From NCBI GenBank assembly GCA_048201975.1, contig DBFBGQ010000053.1:1-34057 (forward strand): a DNA stretch of 34,057 nucleotides. The letters are read 5' to 3'. This document shows positions 6,370-14,932 of the stretch, one piece after another. Position numbers and translations under genes: made by a program. How positions within the stretch are numbered: the stretch's first letter is position 1; each line of letters starts with the position of its first letter. The notes beneath the pieces are model-generated. The model was not told where the DNA came from, did no database searches, and saw only the letters and a program-made list of their open reading frames with translations. The stretch comes from Egerieenecus sp048201975. GTDB taxonomy: Bacteria; Bacillota; Clostridia; Christensenellales; Aristaeellaceae.

Positions 6370-7779
6370 TTATTTGCGCGGAAAACGGAAATACCGGTCG
6401 GCGTTGTTGTAGCTGATGTCCTCCACAATTCGTCCCAGGGTAGCGCGGTCGTCCGGGAACATGCCGGATTCCACCTGATCCCCCAGATATTCGCAGAGAA
6501 TGCGGCGGAAGTATTCATGACGGGGATAGCTCAGGAAGGAGCGGCTGTCCGTGAGCATGCCCACAAAGCCTGCCAGGCGTCCCTGGCTGGCCAGGGTGGC
6601 AATCTGCTGGCGCATCCCCATGATGTGATCGTTGAACCACCAGGCGGAACCATGCTGCACCTTGCCCACGGCGTCGCTGTTCTGGAAGCAGCCGATGACG
6701 GAATCAATGACCGCGTCGTCGGCGGGGTTCAGGGAATATACGATGGTCCGGGGCAGCTCGCCGCTGTCGGCAAAGTCTCCCAGGAAATCCGCCAGCTGCG
6801 CGGAAGGGGCATAGTTGTTGATGCAGTCGTAGCCCGTGTCCGGACCAAGGAGGCGGAACATCTGGCCGTTGTTGTTGCGCTTGCAGCCGTAGTGCAGCTG
6901 CATGGCCCAATCCAGCTTTTTGTATTCCCGCCCCACAAAGCCCATGAAGGCGGTCTTGAAGATCAGCTCCTCCTCCCGGGTGATGGTCTGGCCGCCGAGC
7001 CGCTTGGCAAAGATTGCCTCGACCGTTTCCTTGCCGGCAGGGGCGTACATCACATATTCCAGCGCATGGTCGGAGAGGCGGCAGCCGTTCTCATGGAAAT
7101 AGGCCATGCGGACGCGCAGGGCTTCCTGCATGTCGCGGAAGGACGCGATCTTCTTGCCAGACACTTCAGACAGCCGGGCCACATATTCCGCCCAGCCGGG
7201 CGCTTCGATGTTCATGGCCTTGTCCGGCCGCCAGGCGGGCAGCACCGTTACCGGAAAGGACTTGTCCGCCGCCAGCTTTTGATGGTATTCCAACGTATCC
7301 ACCGGATCGTCCGTGGTGCAGATCAGCGTCACGCGGCTGCGCAGGATCAGGTTGCGCACGCTCATATCCTTCTCCCGGAGCTTGGCGTTGCACAGCTGCC
7401 ACACTTCCTCCGCGGTGCCGCCGTTGAGCAGCCCCTGGTACCCAAAGAAGCGCTGCAGCTCCAGGTGGCTCCAGTGGTACAGCGGATTGCCAACCGCCGT
7501 GGCCAGGGTCTCCGCCCATTTCTGGAACTTCTCCCGGTCGGAGGCGTCGCCGGTCACGTACTTCTCTTCCACCCCGGCGGCCCGCATCAGGCGCCACTTA
7601 TAATGGTCGCCGCCCAGCCAGACCTGGGTAATGTTCTCAAACTGCCGATCCTCCCAAATTTCCTTGGGGTTGATATGGCAGTGGTAATCCATCACGGGCA
7701 TCCGCTCCGCAAAGTCGTGGTAGAGGGCCTGGGCGGTGGGCGTGGTCAACAGGAAGTCCTTGTCCATGAAAGCTTTCAT
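6370..7779 (-). CDS. uxaC: Glucuronate/galacturonate isomerase (uronate isomerase)
   Basis: A cytoplasmic enzyme of 469 residues that isomerises D-glucuronate to D-fructuronate and D-galacturonate to D-tagaturonate, the first step of hexuronate breakdown. The family features are present: the DYHCHINPKEI metal-binding segment near residue 31, TTDDPVD near 158, LPAWRPDK, GCRLSDHALE, and the C-terminal GMLTDSRSFLSYPRHEYFRR. The length matches UxaC. The ATG at 7779 follows AAGGAGGAG. It lies 71 bases after lacI on the same strand, so both are probably transcribed from the lacI promoter, opposite to uxaB-uxaA. Confidence 0.97.
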   Translation of the reverse strand: MKAFMDKDFLLTTPTAQALYHDFAERMPVMDYHCHINPKEIWEDRQFENITQVWLGGDHYKWRLMRAAGVEEKYVTGDASDREKFQKWAETLATAVGNPLYHWSHLELQRFFGYQGLLNGGTAEEVWQLCNAKLREKDMSVRNLILRSRVTLICTTDDPVDTLEYHQKLAADKSFPVTVLPAWRPDKAMNIEAPGWAEYVARLSEVSGKKIASFRDMQEALRVRMAYFHENGCRLSDHALEYVMYAPAGKETVEAIFAKRLGGQTITREEELIFKTAFMGFVGREYKKLDWAMQLHYGCKRNNNGQMFRLLGPDTGYDCINNYAPSAQLADFLGDFADSGELPRTIVYSLNPADDAVIDSVIGCFQNSDAVGKVQHGSAWWFNDHIMGMRQQIATLASQGRLAGFVGMLTDSRSFLSYPRHEYFRRILCEYLGDQVESGMFPDDRATLGRIVEDISYNNADRYFRFPRK

Positions 7780-7805
7780 CGGGGATTCTCCTCCTTATTT
7801 CTTCG

Positions 7806-7825
7806 GCGCGGCACACACCGCGCCG
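7806..7825 (-). repeat. Intergenic hairpin between lacI and uxaC
   Basis: GGCGCGG and CCGCGCC arms form a perfect 7-bp stem around a short CACACA-type loop. No T-tract follows on either strand, so it may act as a partial terminator or a transcript-stabilising stem between the two genes. Confidence 0.4.
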
Positions 7826-7850
7826 CTTCATCAGCCCTTGCATCAGCGCG

Positions 7851-8855
7851 TTACGCCGTGGTGCCGCGCCGGGTCAGCTCCCCGGAAAACACCGTGCGCT
7901 TGGGCGCGTCCTCGCCCGCCAGCACCGCCGTCAGGGTATCCACGCACTGTACGCACTGGCTGCGCAGCTTGTTGTCCACGCTGCTCAGCTCCGGCTCGCA
8001 GCAACAGGCCAGGTACGAATCGTTAAAGCCCACAATGGCCAGCTCCGCGGGAACGCTCAGCCCTGCTTTGTGGGCATATTTCAACGCCCCCTGGGCCAGC
8101 TTGTCGTCGCTGGTCATCACTGCGTCAAAGCGAAGCCCCTCCCCGCGCAGGCGCAGCAGCGCATCCCGCACCGCGGTGGGATTCGCGCGCTCCCCCTCCA
8201 TCAGGCGCATCAACCCGGGATCCTCCGGCACATGGGCCGCCGCCAGGGCATCCCGGTAACCTTGCAGCTTTTTCAAACCGCTGTAGGAGGTGGAGTGGTA
8301 CAGGTATAGCACCCGGCGCCGCCCCTGGGACAGCAGCTGCGCCACGGCTTCCTCCGTCGCGCCACGGTCGTCGCAGAACACGGAATAGACGCCCGGACCT
8401 TCCAGCGCGGCCCCCAGAATCATCACCGGCACGCGCCTGGCCGCGTCCAGCACGGGCTGATTCAGCGCGGGATCGCTGTCCACCAGGCTGGAGCCCACCA
8501 GAATCAGGCCGTCCACCCGCTTGTGCAGCAGCAGGTCGATCATCTTGGGGCGATCCTGCACATCCCGGCAGCCGCCCAGCAGGCAGTCGTAGCCGTGGCT
8601 CCGCAGCAGCGCTTCCAGGTATGCCGTGGCCTGCGCCAGGTAGGGATCGGCAAAATCCGCGCAGAGCAGCCCCACGGTTTTCATGGAGCCCAACCCCAGG
8701 CCCCTGGCGAAAGCGTTGGGCGTGTAGCCGCAGGAGGCCATCACCTGCTCCACCTTCCGGCGGGTGCTTTCGCTCACCCGGCTGGAGCCGTTGATCACCC
8801 GGGAGACCGTGGCGATGGAGACGCCGGCCTTTTGGGATATGTCATAGATGTTCAT
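7851..8855 (-). CDS. LacI family transcriptional regulator of the hexuronate genes
   Basis: A repressor of 334 residues. The N-terminal LacI helix-turn-helix is unmistakable: IYDISQKAGVSIATVSRVIN, then SSRVSESTRRKVEQVMASCGYTPN and the hinge region with ARGLGLGSMKTVGLL. Residues from about 60 onward form the periplasmic-binding-protein-like effector domain. The ATG at 8855 follows GAGGAGG. The gene lies between uxaC and uxaBA, and two GTAAG-type palindromes flank its promoter region, so it most likely represses all three genes and itself. A uronate or a pathway intermediate is the probable inducer, by analogy with similar clusters. Confidence 0.93.
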   Translation of the reverse strand: MNIYDISQKAGVSIATVSRVINGSSRVSESTRRKVEQVMASCGYTPNAFARGLGLGSMKTVGLLCADFADPYLAQATAYLEALLRSHGYDCLLGGCRDVQDRPKMIDLLLHKRVDGLILVGSSLVDSDPALNQPVLDAARRVPVMILGAALEGPGVYSVFCDDRGATEEAVAQLLSQGRRRVLYLYHSTSYSGLKKLQGYRDALAAAHVPEDPGLMRLMEGERANPTAVRDALLRLRGEGLRFDAVMTSDDKLAQGALKYAHKAGLSVPAELAIVGFNDSYLACCCEPELSSVDNKLRSQCVQCVDTLTAVLAGEDAPKRTVFSGELTRRGTTA

Positions 8856-8870
8856 GCCGTCGCCTCCTCA

Positions 8871-8884
8871 TGTAAGTGCTTACG
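8871..8884. promoter_or_regulatory. LacI-type operator at the lacI promoter
   Basis: TGTAAGTGCTTACG contains the perfect arms GTAAG/CTTAC around TG. It lies just downstream of the predicted lacI -10, between the start of transcription and the ribosome binding site, the position of a blocking repressor. It closely matches the site at 9044-9057. Confidence 0.75.
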
Positions 8885-8898
8885 CTAATGACAAAACG

Positions 8899-8927
8899 AT
8901 TGTACCATAGCCGACGGTGAATTGCAA
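8899..8927 (-). promoter_or_regulatory. Promoter of lacI-uxaC
   Basis: On the minus strand TTGCAA (8927-8922) and TACAAT (8904-8899) are 17 bases apart. Transcription should start about 15 bases upstream of the operator at 8871-8884. Confidence 0.7.
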
Positions 8928-9001
8928 GCCTCCTTGCCACATGACAAGGATTTTTGGTGGATTTCTCCCGATTTTTTTCCAGGCCTTTCCTGGGTACGAT
9001 C

Positions 9002-9030
9002 TTGACTTTCGCTGAAATGTCGCGTACAAT
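9002..9030 (+). promoter_or_regulatory. Promoter of uxaB-uxaA
   Basis: TTGACT (9002-9007) and TACAAT (9025-9030) with a 17-base spacer. The operator at 9044-9057 lies at about +8 to +21. Confidence 0.8.
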
Positions 9031-9043
9031 AGATGTCGAGGCG

Positions 9044-9057
9044 TGTAAGTGTTTACA
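9044..9057. promoter_or_regulatory. LacI-type operator at the uxaBA promoter
   Basis: TGTAAGTGTTTACA, an imperfect palindrome with arms TGTAA/TTACA. It matches the lacI-proximal operator in 11 of 12 core bases and sits directly after the uxaB transcription start. A CcpA cre site also has this general shape, but the duplicate at lacI favours the local regulator. Confidence 0.78.
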
Positions 9058-9101
9058 TCAAGACGCTACCACGGGGCAACCGACGACGGAGGGATGGCAG
9101 A

Positions 9102-10568
9102 ATGACGATTTCCCAGAAGGTATGCAAGCAGGCGCGGCCCATCCGCGTGCTGCAGTTTGGCGAAGGAAATTTCCTGCGCGGATTTGTGGACTACATGATT
9201 GACATTGCCAATGAAAAGGGCCTGTTCGACGGCGGCATTGTGCTGGTCAAGCCCATCGCCTTCGGCTCCCTGGAGCAGTTCCCCAAGCAGGACTATAACT
9301 ACACCGTCTCCCTGCGCGGCCGTGTGGACGGCCAGCCCACGGTGATCGAGCGCATCGTTACCAGCGTGGAGGACGCTGTGGACTCCTATGGGGACTACCA
9401 GCGCTACATGGACTATGCCAAGCTGGACACCCTGCGCTTTGTGGTGTCCAACACCACGGAAGCCGGCATCGTGTTTGATTCCACGGACCGGTTTGAGCTG
9501 ACCCCGCCCAACAGCTTCCCCGGCAAGCTGACCAAGTTCCTGCATGCCCGGTGGAAGCACTTCCACGGGGATCGCAGCAAGGGACTGATCATGCTGCCCG
9601 TGGAGCTGATCGACGACAACGGGGAGATGCTGCACCAGTGCGTGCTGCAGCTGATCGAACTGTGGGGCTTGGAGGCGGATTTCCGCACCTGGGTGGAGGA
9701 GGCCTGCGTATTTACCAGCACCCTGGTGGACCGGATCATCACCGGCTATCCCCGGGACGAGGACAAGGAGCTGTGGCATAAGTGGGGCTATGAAGACCGG
9801 CTGATTGTCACCGGGGAGCCTTTCGCCCTGTGGGTGATCGAGAGCGCCAAGGATATCTCTGCGGAGCTGCCTTTGCCCAAGGCCGGGCTGCCCGTAATCT
9901 TCACCGACAACCAGAAGCCCTACAAGCAGCGCAAGGTCCGCATCCTCAACGGCGCGCATACCTCCTTTGTGCTGGCGGGCTACCGCATGGGCTTTGACAT
10001 CGTCCGGGAATGCATGGAGGACGACCTGGTGCGCACCTTCATGAACGACACGATTTTCACCGAGGTCATCCCCACCCTGGATCTGCCCGTGGAAGACCTG
10101 AAATCCTTTGCCGGGGCGGTGATCGACCGGTTCAACAATCCTTTTGTGAAGCATGCGCTGCTGGCCATCAGCCTGAACTCCGTGAGCAAGTGGCGCGCCC
10201 GCTGCATGCCCAGCCTGCTGGAGTACGTCCGGCGCAAGGGCGAACTGCCCTGCCGCCTGGCCTTCTCCCTGGCGGCGCTGCTGGACTTTTACCAAGGCAC
10301 GGAGATCCGCGATGGGGCGCTGATCGGCCACCGGAACGGGGAGAAATATCCCATCCGGGACGACGCCGCGGTGCTGGACTTCTTCGCCGCTCACAGCCAG
10401 GATGATCCCCAGACGCTGACCCATGCCTTCCTGAGCAACGAGGACTTCTTCGGCCAGGATCTGACCCAGGTGCCCGGCCTGGAGGCGTATGTGACCCAGT
10501 CGCTTGCGGATATCCGCGCCAAGGGTATGCGCGCGGCCATGGCGGAACGCTTCCCTGCGAAAGGTTGA
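9102..10568 (+). CDS. uxaB: Tagaturonate reductase (altronate oxidoreductase)
   Basis: An NAD-dependent cytoplasmic reductase of 488 residues that interconverts D-tagaturonate and D-altronate, the second step of galacturonate breakdown. It belongs to the polyol-specific dehydrogenase family: an N-terminal nucleotide-binding segment VLQFGEGNFLRGFVDYMID near residue 15, VVSNTTEAGI near 120, LPVELIDDNG near 170, and the C-terminal mannitol-dehydrogenase-type core with KVRILNGAHTSFV near 290. The ATG at 9102 follows GGAGGG by eight bases; the open frame upstream overlaps the operator and promoter. It is followed nine bases later by uxaA. Confidence 0.96.
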   Translation: MTISQKVCKQARPIRVLQFGEGNFLRGFVDYMIDIANEKGLFDGGIVLVKPIAFGSLEQFPKQDYNYTVSLRGRVDGQPTVIERIVTSVEDAVDSYGDYQRYMDYAKLDTLRFVVSNTTEAGIVFDSTDRFELTPPNSFPGKLTKFLHARWKHFHGDRSKGLIMLPVELIDDNGEMLHQCVLQLIELWGLEADFRTWVEEACVFTSTLVDRIITGYPRDEDKELWHKWGYEDRLIVTGEPFALWVIESAKDISAELPLPKAGLPVIFTDNQKPYKQRKVRILNGAHTSFVLAGYRMGFDIVRECMEDDLVRTFMNDTIFTEVIPTLDLPVEDLKSFAGAVIDRFNNPFVKHALLAISLNSVSKWRARCMPSLLEYVRRKGELPCRLAFSLAALLDFYQGTEIRDGALIGHRNGEKYPIRDDAAVLDFFAAHSQDDPQTLTHAFLSNEDFFGQDLTQVPGLEAYVTQSLADIRAKGMRAAMAERFPAKG

Positions 10569-10577
10569 GAGAAAAGC

Positions 10578-12047
10578 ATGGAAAAAACCATCCGCATCCA
10601 TCCCCTGGACAACGTGGCTGTGGCCCTGACCGATCTGCAGGCGGGGCAGGAAGCGGCAGGGGTCACGCTCCGGGAGGATATTCCCGCGGGGCACAAGGTG
10701 GCGCTTTCGCCCCTGCACCCCGGGGAAAAGGTAATCAAATACGGCTGTCCCATCGGTCATGTCACCGCGGAGGTGCTTCCGGGGGCCTGGCTTCACACGC
10801 ACAACGTGAAAACAGACCTTTCCGATGCATTGACCTACGCATACACGCCCACCCATCCCCAGCTGGCGGCGCAGACGCCGGACACGTTCCCGGGCTTCCC
10901 TCGGGAGGACGGCCGGGCGGGCGTACGCAATGAGATCTGGATCATTCCCACCGTCGGCTGCGTCAACGACGTGGCCTCTGCGCTGGCTCGCCGGGGACAA
11001 AAGCTCCTGAGGGGCTCGGTGGAGGATGTCATCGCTTTCCGCCACCCCTATGGCTGCTCCCAGATGGGCGAGGACCAGGAAACCACCCGCCGCCTGCTGG
11101 CGGACCTGATCCGCCACCCCAACGCGGGCGGCGTGCTGGTGCTCGGGCTGGGCTGTGAAAACAGCGGCATCGACACCCTGCGCCCCTACCTGGGCGACGA
11201 TCCTCTGCCTCGGGTGCGCACGCTGGTTTGCCAGGAGGTGGAGAACGAGCTGGACGCCGGCGAAGCGCTGCTGCGGGAGCTGATCGACCAAGCCGCCGGG
11301 TGGGAGCGGACGCCCGTTTCCACTGAAAAGCTGGTGGTGGGCCTCAAGTGCGGCGGCAGCGACGGCTTCAGCGGCATTACCGCCAATCCCACCATCGGAG
11401 CCTTTTCCGACCTGCTCATCGCCCGGGGCGGCGCCACCATACTCACCGAGGTACCGGAAATGTTCGGCGCGGAAACGCTGCTCATGGACCGCTGCGAAAG
11501 CGAGGAGGTATTCCTTCGCACCGTGGCCCTGGTCAACGATTTCAAGCGCTACTTCACCGAAAATCACCAGACGGTATATGAAAATCCTTCCCCAGGCAAC
11601 AAGCAGGGGGGCATCACCACCCTGGAGGACAAATCCCTGGGTTGCACGCAGAAGTCCGGCTCCGCTCCCGTGGTGGATGTGCTTCCTTACGCGCATCGGG
11701 TGGAAAAGCCTGGGCTGAACCTGCTCAGCGCGCCGGGCAACGACCTGGTGGCGGCTACGGCTCTGGCGGCGGCGGGCGCGCAGATTGTGCTCTTTTCCAC
11801 CGGGCGGGGCACGCCCTTCGCCTGCCCGGTGCCCACCATCAAAATCTCCAGCAATCCTACCTTGGCACGGCGCAAGAGCGGCTGGATTGATTTCAGCGCG
11901 GCGCCTGCCCTGGAGGGCGTTTCCATCCCCCAGCTAGGGGCGGAGCTTTACCGCAAGGTGCTGGCGGTGGCCGGCGGCCAGCGGGTGAAGAGCGAGGAGG
12001 CCGGCTTCCACGACCTGGCCATCTTCAAGCGCGGCGTTACCTTATAA
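10578..12047 (+). CDS. uxaA: Altronate dehydratase
   Basis: An iron-dependent cytoplasmic dehydratase of 489 residues that converts D-altronate to 2-keto-3-deoxy-D-gluconate. The N-terminal SAF-like domain (about residues 1-85) includes IPAGHKVAL and GCPIGHVTA. The catalytic domain follows with GVRNEIWIIPTVGCVN, a conserved HPYGCSQMGED, GLGCENSG, GLKCGGSDGFSGITANP and FSTGRGTPFACPVPTIKISSN-type segments. The length is typical of UxaA. It forms an operon with uxaB, and its spacing and weak GAGAG binding site suggest coupled translation. Confidence 0.96.
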   Translation: MEKTIRIHPLDNVAVALTDLQAGQEAAGVTLREDIPAGHKVALSPLHPGEKVIKYGCPIGHVTAEVLPGAWLHTHNVKTDLSDALTYAYTPTHPQLAAQTPDTFPGFPREDGRAGVRNEIWIIPTVGCVNDVASALARRGQKLLRGSVEDVIAFRHPYGCSQMGEDQETTRRLLADLIRHPNAGGVLVLGLGCENSGIDTLRPYLGDDPLPRVRTLVCQEVENELDAGEALLRELIDQAAGWERTPVSTEKLVVGLKCGGSDGFSGITANPTIGAFSDLLIARGGATILTEVPEMFGAETLLMDRCESEEVFLRTVALVNDFKRYFTENHQTVYENPSPGNKQGGITTLEDKSLGCTQKSGSAPVVDVLPYAHRVEKPGLNLLSAPGNDLVAATALAAAGAQIVLFSTGRGTPFACPVPTIKISSNPTLARRKSGWIDFSAAPALEGVSIPQLGAELYRKVLAVAGGQRVKSEEAGFHDLAIFKRGVTL

Positions 12048-12068
12048 AAACCCAAGCGCAGGCAGCAA

Positions 12069-12116
12069 ATCGCCCGCCGGTGCAAAACGCATGCAGCGTT
12101 CGCACCGGCGGGCGAT
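12069..12116 (+). terminator. Strong hairpin between uxaA and the first deacetylase gene
   Basis: A 15-bp outer stem (ATCGCCCGCCGGTGC and its complement) encloses an inner ACGC/GCGT stem. It lies 21 bases after uxaA and 16 bases beyond the convergent deacetylase stop. The right side continues TCTTTGG and the left side, on the minus strand, TTGCTGCC, so it probably serves both genes. Confidence 0.7.
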
Positions 12117-12132
12117 TCTTTGGATTGCAGCG

Positions 12133-12840
12133 TCACGGGGCGCTGTCATAGACGGGCAGGGGCAGTCCCAACAATTCGCTGACGGTGACGCAGCGGTAGT
12201 CCTCCATCAGCACGGGAATAATCTGCTCCAAGCACTGAACGTCCTTGAGCTTGGCATGGTAGAGCAGGATGCTCCCGTTCTCCACATCCTTAACGGCCTT
12301 CTCCGGGTCGGTCTGGCTTACGTCCCAGCGCACCGCGTGCAGGTAGCCCGCAGCCGCAATGGCATTCACCACCCAGGTGTCGCTGATGTAGTTGGGCCGG
12401 GTGGAGAGGCTGCCGTAGGGCGGGCGCATCACCTGCATGGGGTAATGAAAGCCCAGCACCTCGTCCAGGCGCTCCTGGGTGCGGTTAAGCTGCCATTGGA
12501 TGCGCTGGGCGTCCAGCTTGGTCAGCTTGCGGTGGGTCCAGGTGTGGTTGCCGATTTCACAGCCCAGGTCCAGCGCCCGCTGCCACAGCGCCGCGTCCTC
12601 GTCCTTCAGCACGCTGCCGATGATGAAGAATGTCACCGGCACATCGTATTTTTCGCACAGGTCCAGCACCTCCGCCACCCGCTGCGTGTTGTAGCAGTCG
12701 TCCACCGTCAGCGCAATCCACGGCCGTTCCCGATCCCCGTGGAGCACCGTGTAGCCCTTCTCCACCGCCCGGGCGCTACCCCAGCACACACACAGGCAAA
12801 GCGCCAATGCAAAACAAACCATCCGCCGCTTCTGCTTCAT
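12133..12840 (-). CDS. Secreted polysaccharide deacetylase (CE4/NodB), paralogue 1
   Basis: An exported carbohydrate esterase of 235 residues, expected to remove N- or O-acetyl groups from peptidoglycan or another envelope polysaccharide. Residues 1-25 are a signal peptide (MKQKRRM, hydrophobic core, SARA cleavage region). The NodB domain shows motif 1 as LTVDDCYN near 43, motif 2 as GNHTWTH near 97 with the two zinc histidines, and motif 3 as RPPYG near 139, with the late HA motif as YHAKLKD near 202. It is about 60-70% alike by eye to the neighbour upstream, a tandem duplication. The start is the only sensible one before the signal peptide, with a weak GGGG binding site. Confidence 0.9.
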   Translation of the reverse strand: MKQKRRMVCFALALCLCVCWGSARAVEKGYTVLHGDRERPWIALTVDDCYNTQRVAEVLDLCEKYDVPVTFFIIGSVLKDEDAALWQRALDLGCEIGNHTWTHRKLTKLDAQRIQWQLNRTQERLDEVLGFHYPMQVMRPPYGSLSTRPNYISDTWVVNAIAAAGYLHAVRWDVSQTDPEKAVKDVENGSILLYHAKLKDVQCLEQIIPVLMEDYRCVTVSELLGLPLPVYDSAP

Positions 12841-13025
12841 GGAATCCCCGACCCTTACGCATCAATTTTCCGCCGCCTGATTGGAGCGATTGCTATACAC
12901 ATTACGCGATTCATGCTTCGGAACCCTTCCTCATTATGCCGCCAAGGCAAATTTTTCTTGCCTTTTTCCCGGCAAGCAAGGGCGTTGACGCCCTGCGCCG
13001 CGGCATCCGGTCCACGCAGCGCAAA

Positions 13026-13059
13026 GCCCGCCGAAGGTAAGGGCATTCCTTCGGCGGGC
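13026..13059 (-). terminator. Terminator after deacetylase paralogue 2
   Basis: Arms GCCCGCCGAAGG and CCTTCGGCGGGC form a 12-bp stem 13 bases beyond the stop at 13073. The minus-strand continuation is TTTGCG, a short T-run. Confidence 0.7.
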
Positions 13060-13072
13060 AGTGGAAAAAGCG

Positions 13073-13798
13073 TTATTCGTCAGCGACACGCCAGGCATTC
13101 GTGGCATATGCCGGCGCAGACAAGTTCAGCAGCTCGCTGACGGTGACGCAGTCGTATTGTTCCACCAGCAGAGGAATCAGCTCCCGCAGGCAGCGGACAT
13201 CCTTGGGGTTGGCATGGTAGAGCAGGATGCTCCCGTTTTCCACGTCCCTGATGGCCTTCTTCGGGTCGGTCTGGCTCACATCCCAGCGCACCGCATGAAG
13301 GTAGCCGGCTTCCTCAATGGCTTCCACCACCCAGATGTCGCTTTTTTTGTTGGGATCCTCGGAGAGGGTGCCGTAGGGCGGGCGCATGACCTGCATGGGG
13401 TAGTGGAAGCCCAGCAGCTTATCCAACTTTTCCTGGGTGCGGCGGAGCTGGCGCTTAATGTCCCGGCTGTTCAGCTCCGTCAGCCGCGGATGGCTCCAGG
13501 TGTGGTTGCCAATTTCGCAGCCCAGGTCCAGGGCGCGAATCCACAAAGCCTGATCATCCAGCTTCAGGGCGCTGCCAATGACGAAGAAGGTTACCGGCAC
13601 ATCGTAGGTTTCGCACAGCTCCAGGATCTCCGCCACATGATCGCTATCATAGCAGTCGTCCACCGTCAGGGCAATCCGCGGGCTTTCCCGGTCTCCGTGG
13701 AACACGGTGTATCCCTGTTCCACCGCCGATGCCCCGGATGAAAGCATCAGCAAACACAGCGCCAGGCACAGCAGGCGTTTTCCGTATACCATTGTCAT
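13073..13798 (-). CDS. Secreted polysaccharide deacetylase (CE4/NodB), paralogue 2
   Basis: An exported esterase of 241 residues, paralogous to the gene at 12133-12840. A signal peptide covers about residues 1-25 (hydrophobic CLALCLLMLSSGASA). The NodB motifs are LTVDDCYD near 44, GNHTWSH near 98 and RPPYG near 140; the paired aspartates and the H-x3-H zinc site are intact, so catalysis is expected. The ATG at 13798 follows CAGGAG by seven bases. Only 45 bases separate it from the anti-sigma gene upstream, so it may be read through from the sigma-factor operon and be part of its output. Confidence 0.9.
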   Translation of the reverse strand: MTMVYGKRLLCLALCLLMLSSGASAVEQGYTVFHGDRESPRIALTVDDCYDSDHVAEILELCETYDVPVTFFVIGSALKLDDQALWIRALDLGCEIGNHTWSHPRLTELNSRDIKRQLRRTQEKLDKLLGFHYPMQVMRPPYGTLSEDPNKKSDIWVVEAIEEAGYLHAVRWDVSQTDPKKAIRDVENGSILLYHANPKDVRCLRELIPLLVEQYDCVTVSELLNLSAPAYATNAWRVADE

Positions 13799-13843
13799 GT
13801 TGATCTCCTGTGAAGGCAGCTCCAGGCTACCGGTCAGCGGGGG

Positions 13844-14932
13844 TTACTCCGCCTGCATGGCTTCCAGAACGACGCCGTCAACGCTGATGCGCTGTGGAAT
13901 TTCTTCCAGCGGCGCCATGCGCGTTATGCGGACATCGGGCCATTGCTTTGTGTTCTGCTCGTAATAGAGCACGCCGCTGGGGAATTCCTGGCCGTTTTCA
14001 TCCTTGAGCAAGTCGAGCAGCTGATGGACCGCTTCGTCATCCGCCTGCATATCCTGGGGCGCGGTGAAGGTTCCGATGAAATACACGCCGGTGCCGTACA
14101 GCTCCGCGTACATTTCCTTCAATTGGAAGCCGTTCGCCGTTTCCACCTCCGGGATGGCGTAGCTTCTCTTCGCCTGCATGGGAAGCACGGTCAGCTCGTC
14201 GGCTTCCTCCACCACCCAGCATTCCAGCTCCTCCCCCGTGGCGGGATCATAGCTGCGCACGGACAGGTAATAGCTAACCGGCAGCGTATCCGTTACCAAT
14301 TGCGGCTCCAGATAGGACAGGTTGAAGTACGTCAGGCGTCCGTCATCGCTCCAGATCGCATCCTCCATGCTGGAGCCCGCAAAAGCCGAAGAGGTAACCT
14401 CCATCAGCGCCCGCACAGCATACAGCGGCTGCTCCAGCTGTTTCGCCGCCTCCATCCACGTGAGGGAAGCATCCACCCCCAGACGCTCCGCCCATTCCTC
14501 GCCAGCAGCGCTCACCGGGTCGTAAATCTCGCTTACGCACAGCGCGGGAGAGCCGTCGGTGGTCTGGGCCTCCATGCCGGAAATGGCGATGCGACCATCG
14601 GTCAGGCACTGGCGCAAAGTCAGCGTCAGCGGCCCCACCTGGAAGCTGCGCTGCTGCGTGGCATCCATCTCCTGCCGCATGCCCTCCGTTACTTCCATGC
14701 CATAGTTCTTCGCCAGATAATCCGTCCAGCCCAGCCATTCGCTCACAGACAGCGCCACGGAAACCGTTGCCAACAGAATCAGCACAGCGATCACCGCCGT
14801 GCGCCATGGAATTTTACGCACCTGTTTCTCCTCCCTTACAGAATTCGCCGCATGCATCAGCGCGTCGTGGCATGCCTTTGGCTCCTGGGGGAACGCATCG
14901 CGCAGGTTCCATTCCATTCGCTCGCGCTTCAT
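13844..14932 (-). CDS. Candidate anti-sigma factor, single-pass membrane protein
   Basis: A 362-residue protein with a short cytoplasmic N-terminus (about 1-40), one transmembrane helix (about 43-64, ending ALSVSEWLG) and a large extracellular C-terminal region that I cannot assign beyond a resemblance to DUF4179-type proteins. The start overlaps the sigma-factor stop as ATGA, which is the usual arrangement of an ECF sigma factor with its membrane-anchored antagonist. That role is inference from topology and context. The cytoplasmic part would bind the sigma factor and the outside part would sense an envelope signal. Confidence 0.75.
   Translation of the reverse strand: MKRERMEWNLRDAFPQEPKACHDALMHAANSVREEKQVRKIPWRTAVIAVLILLATVSVALSVSEWLGWTDYLAKNYGMEVTEGMRQEMDATQQRSFQVGPLTLTLRQCLTDGRIAISGMEAQTTDGSPALCVSEIYDPVSAAGEEWAERLGVDASLTWMEAAKQLEQPLYAVRALMEVTSSAFAGSSMEDAIWSDDGRLTYFNLSYLEPQLVTDTLPVSYYLSVRSYDPATGEELECWVVEEADELTVLPMQAKRSYAIPEVETANGFQLKEMYAELYGTGVYFIGTFTAPQDMQADDEAVHQLLDLLKDENGQEFPSGVLYYEQNTKQWPDVRITRMAPLEEIPQRISVDGVVLEAMQAE

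Noticed and set aside
6352..8259. A 635-codon plus-strand open frame
   Set aside because: Antisense to uxaC and lacI, with no recognisable domain.
9044..9057. A CcpA cre site at the uxaBA promoter
   Set aside because: The core is TG rather than the usual CG, and the same palindrome stands at the lacI promoter, so the local regulator explains it better. Dual use is not excluded.
9066..11696. An 876-codon minus-strand open frame
   Set aside because: Antisense to uxaB and uxaA, which are well recognised; histidine- and glutamine-rich shadow composition.
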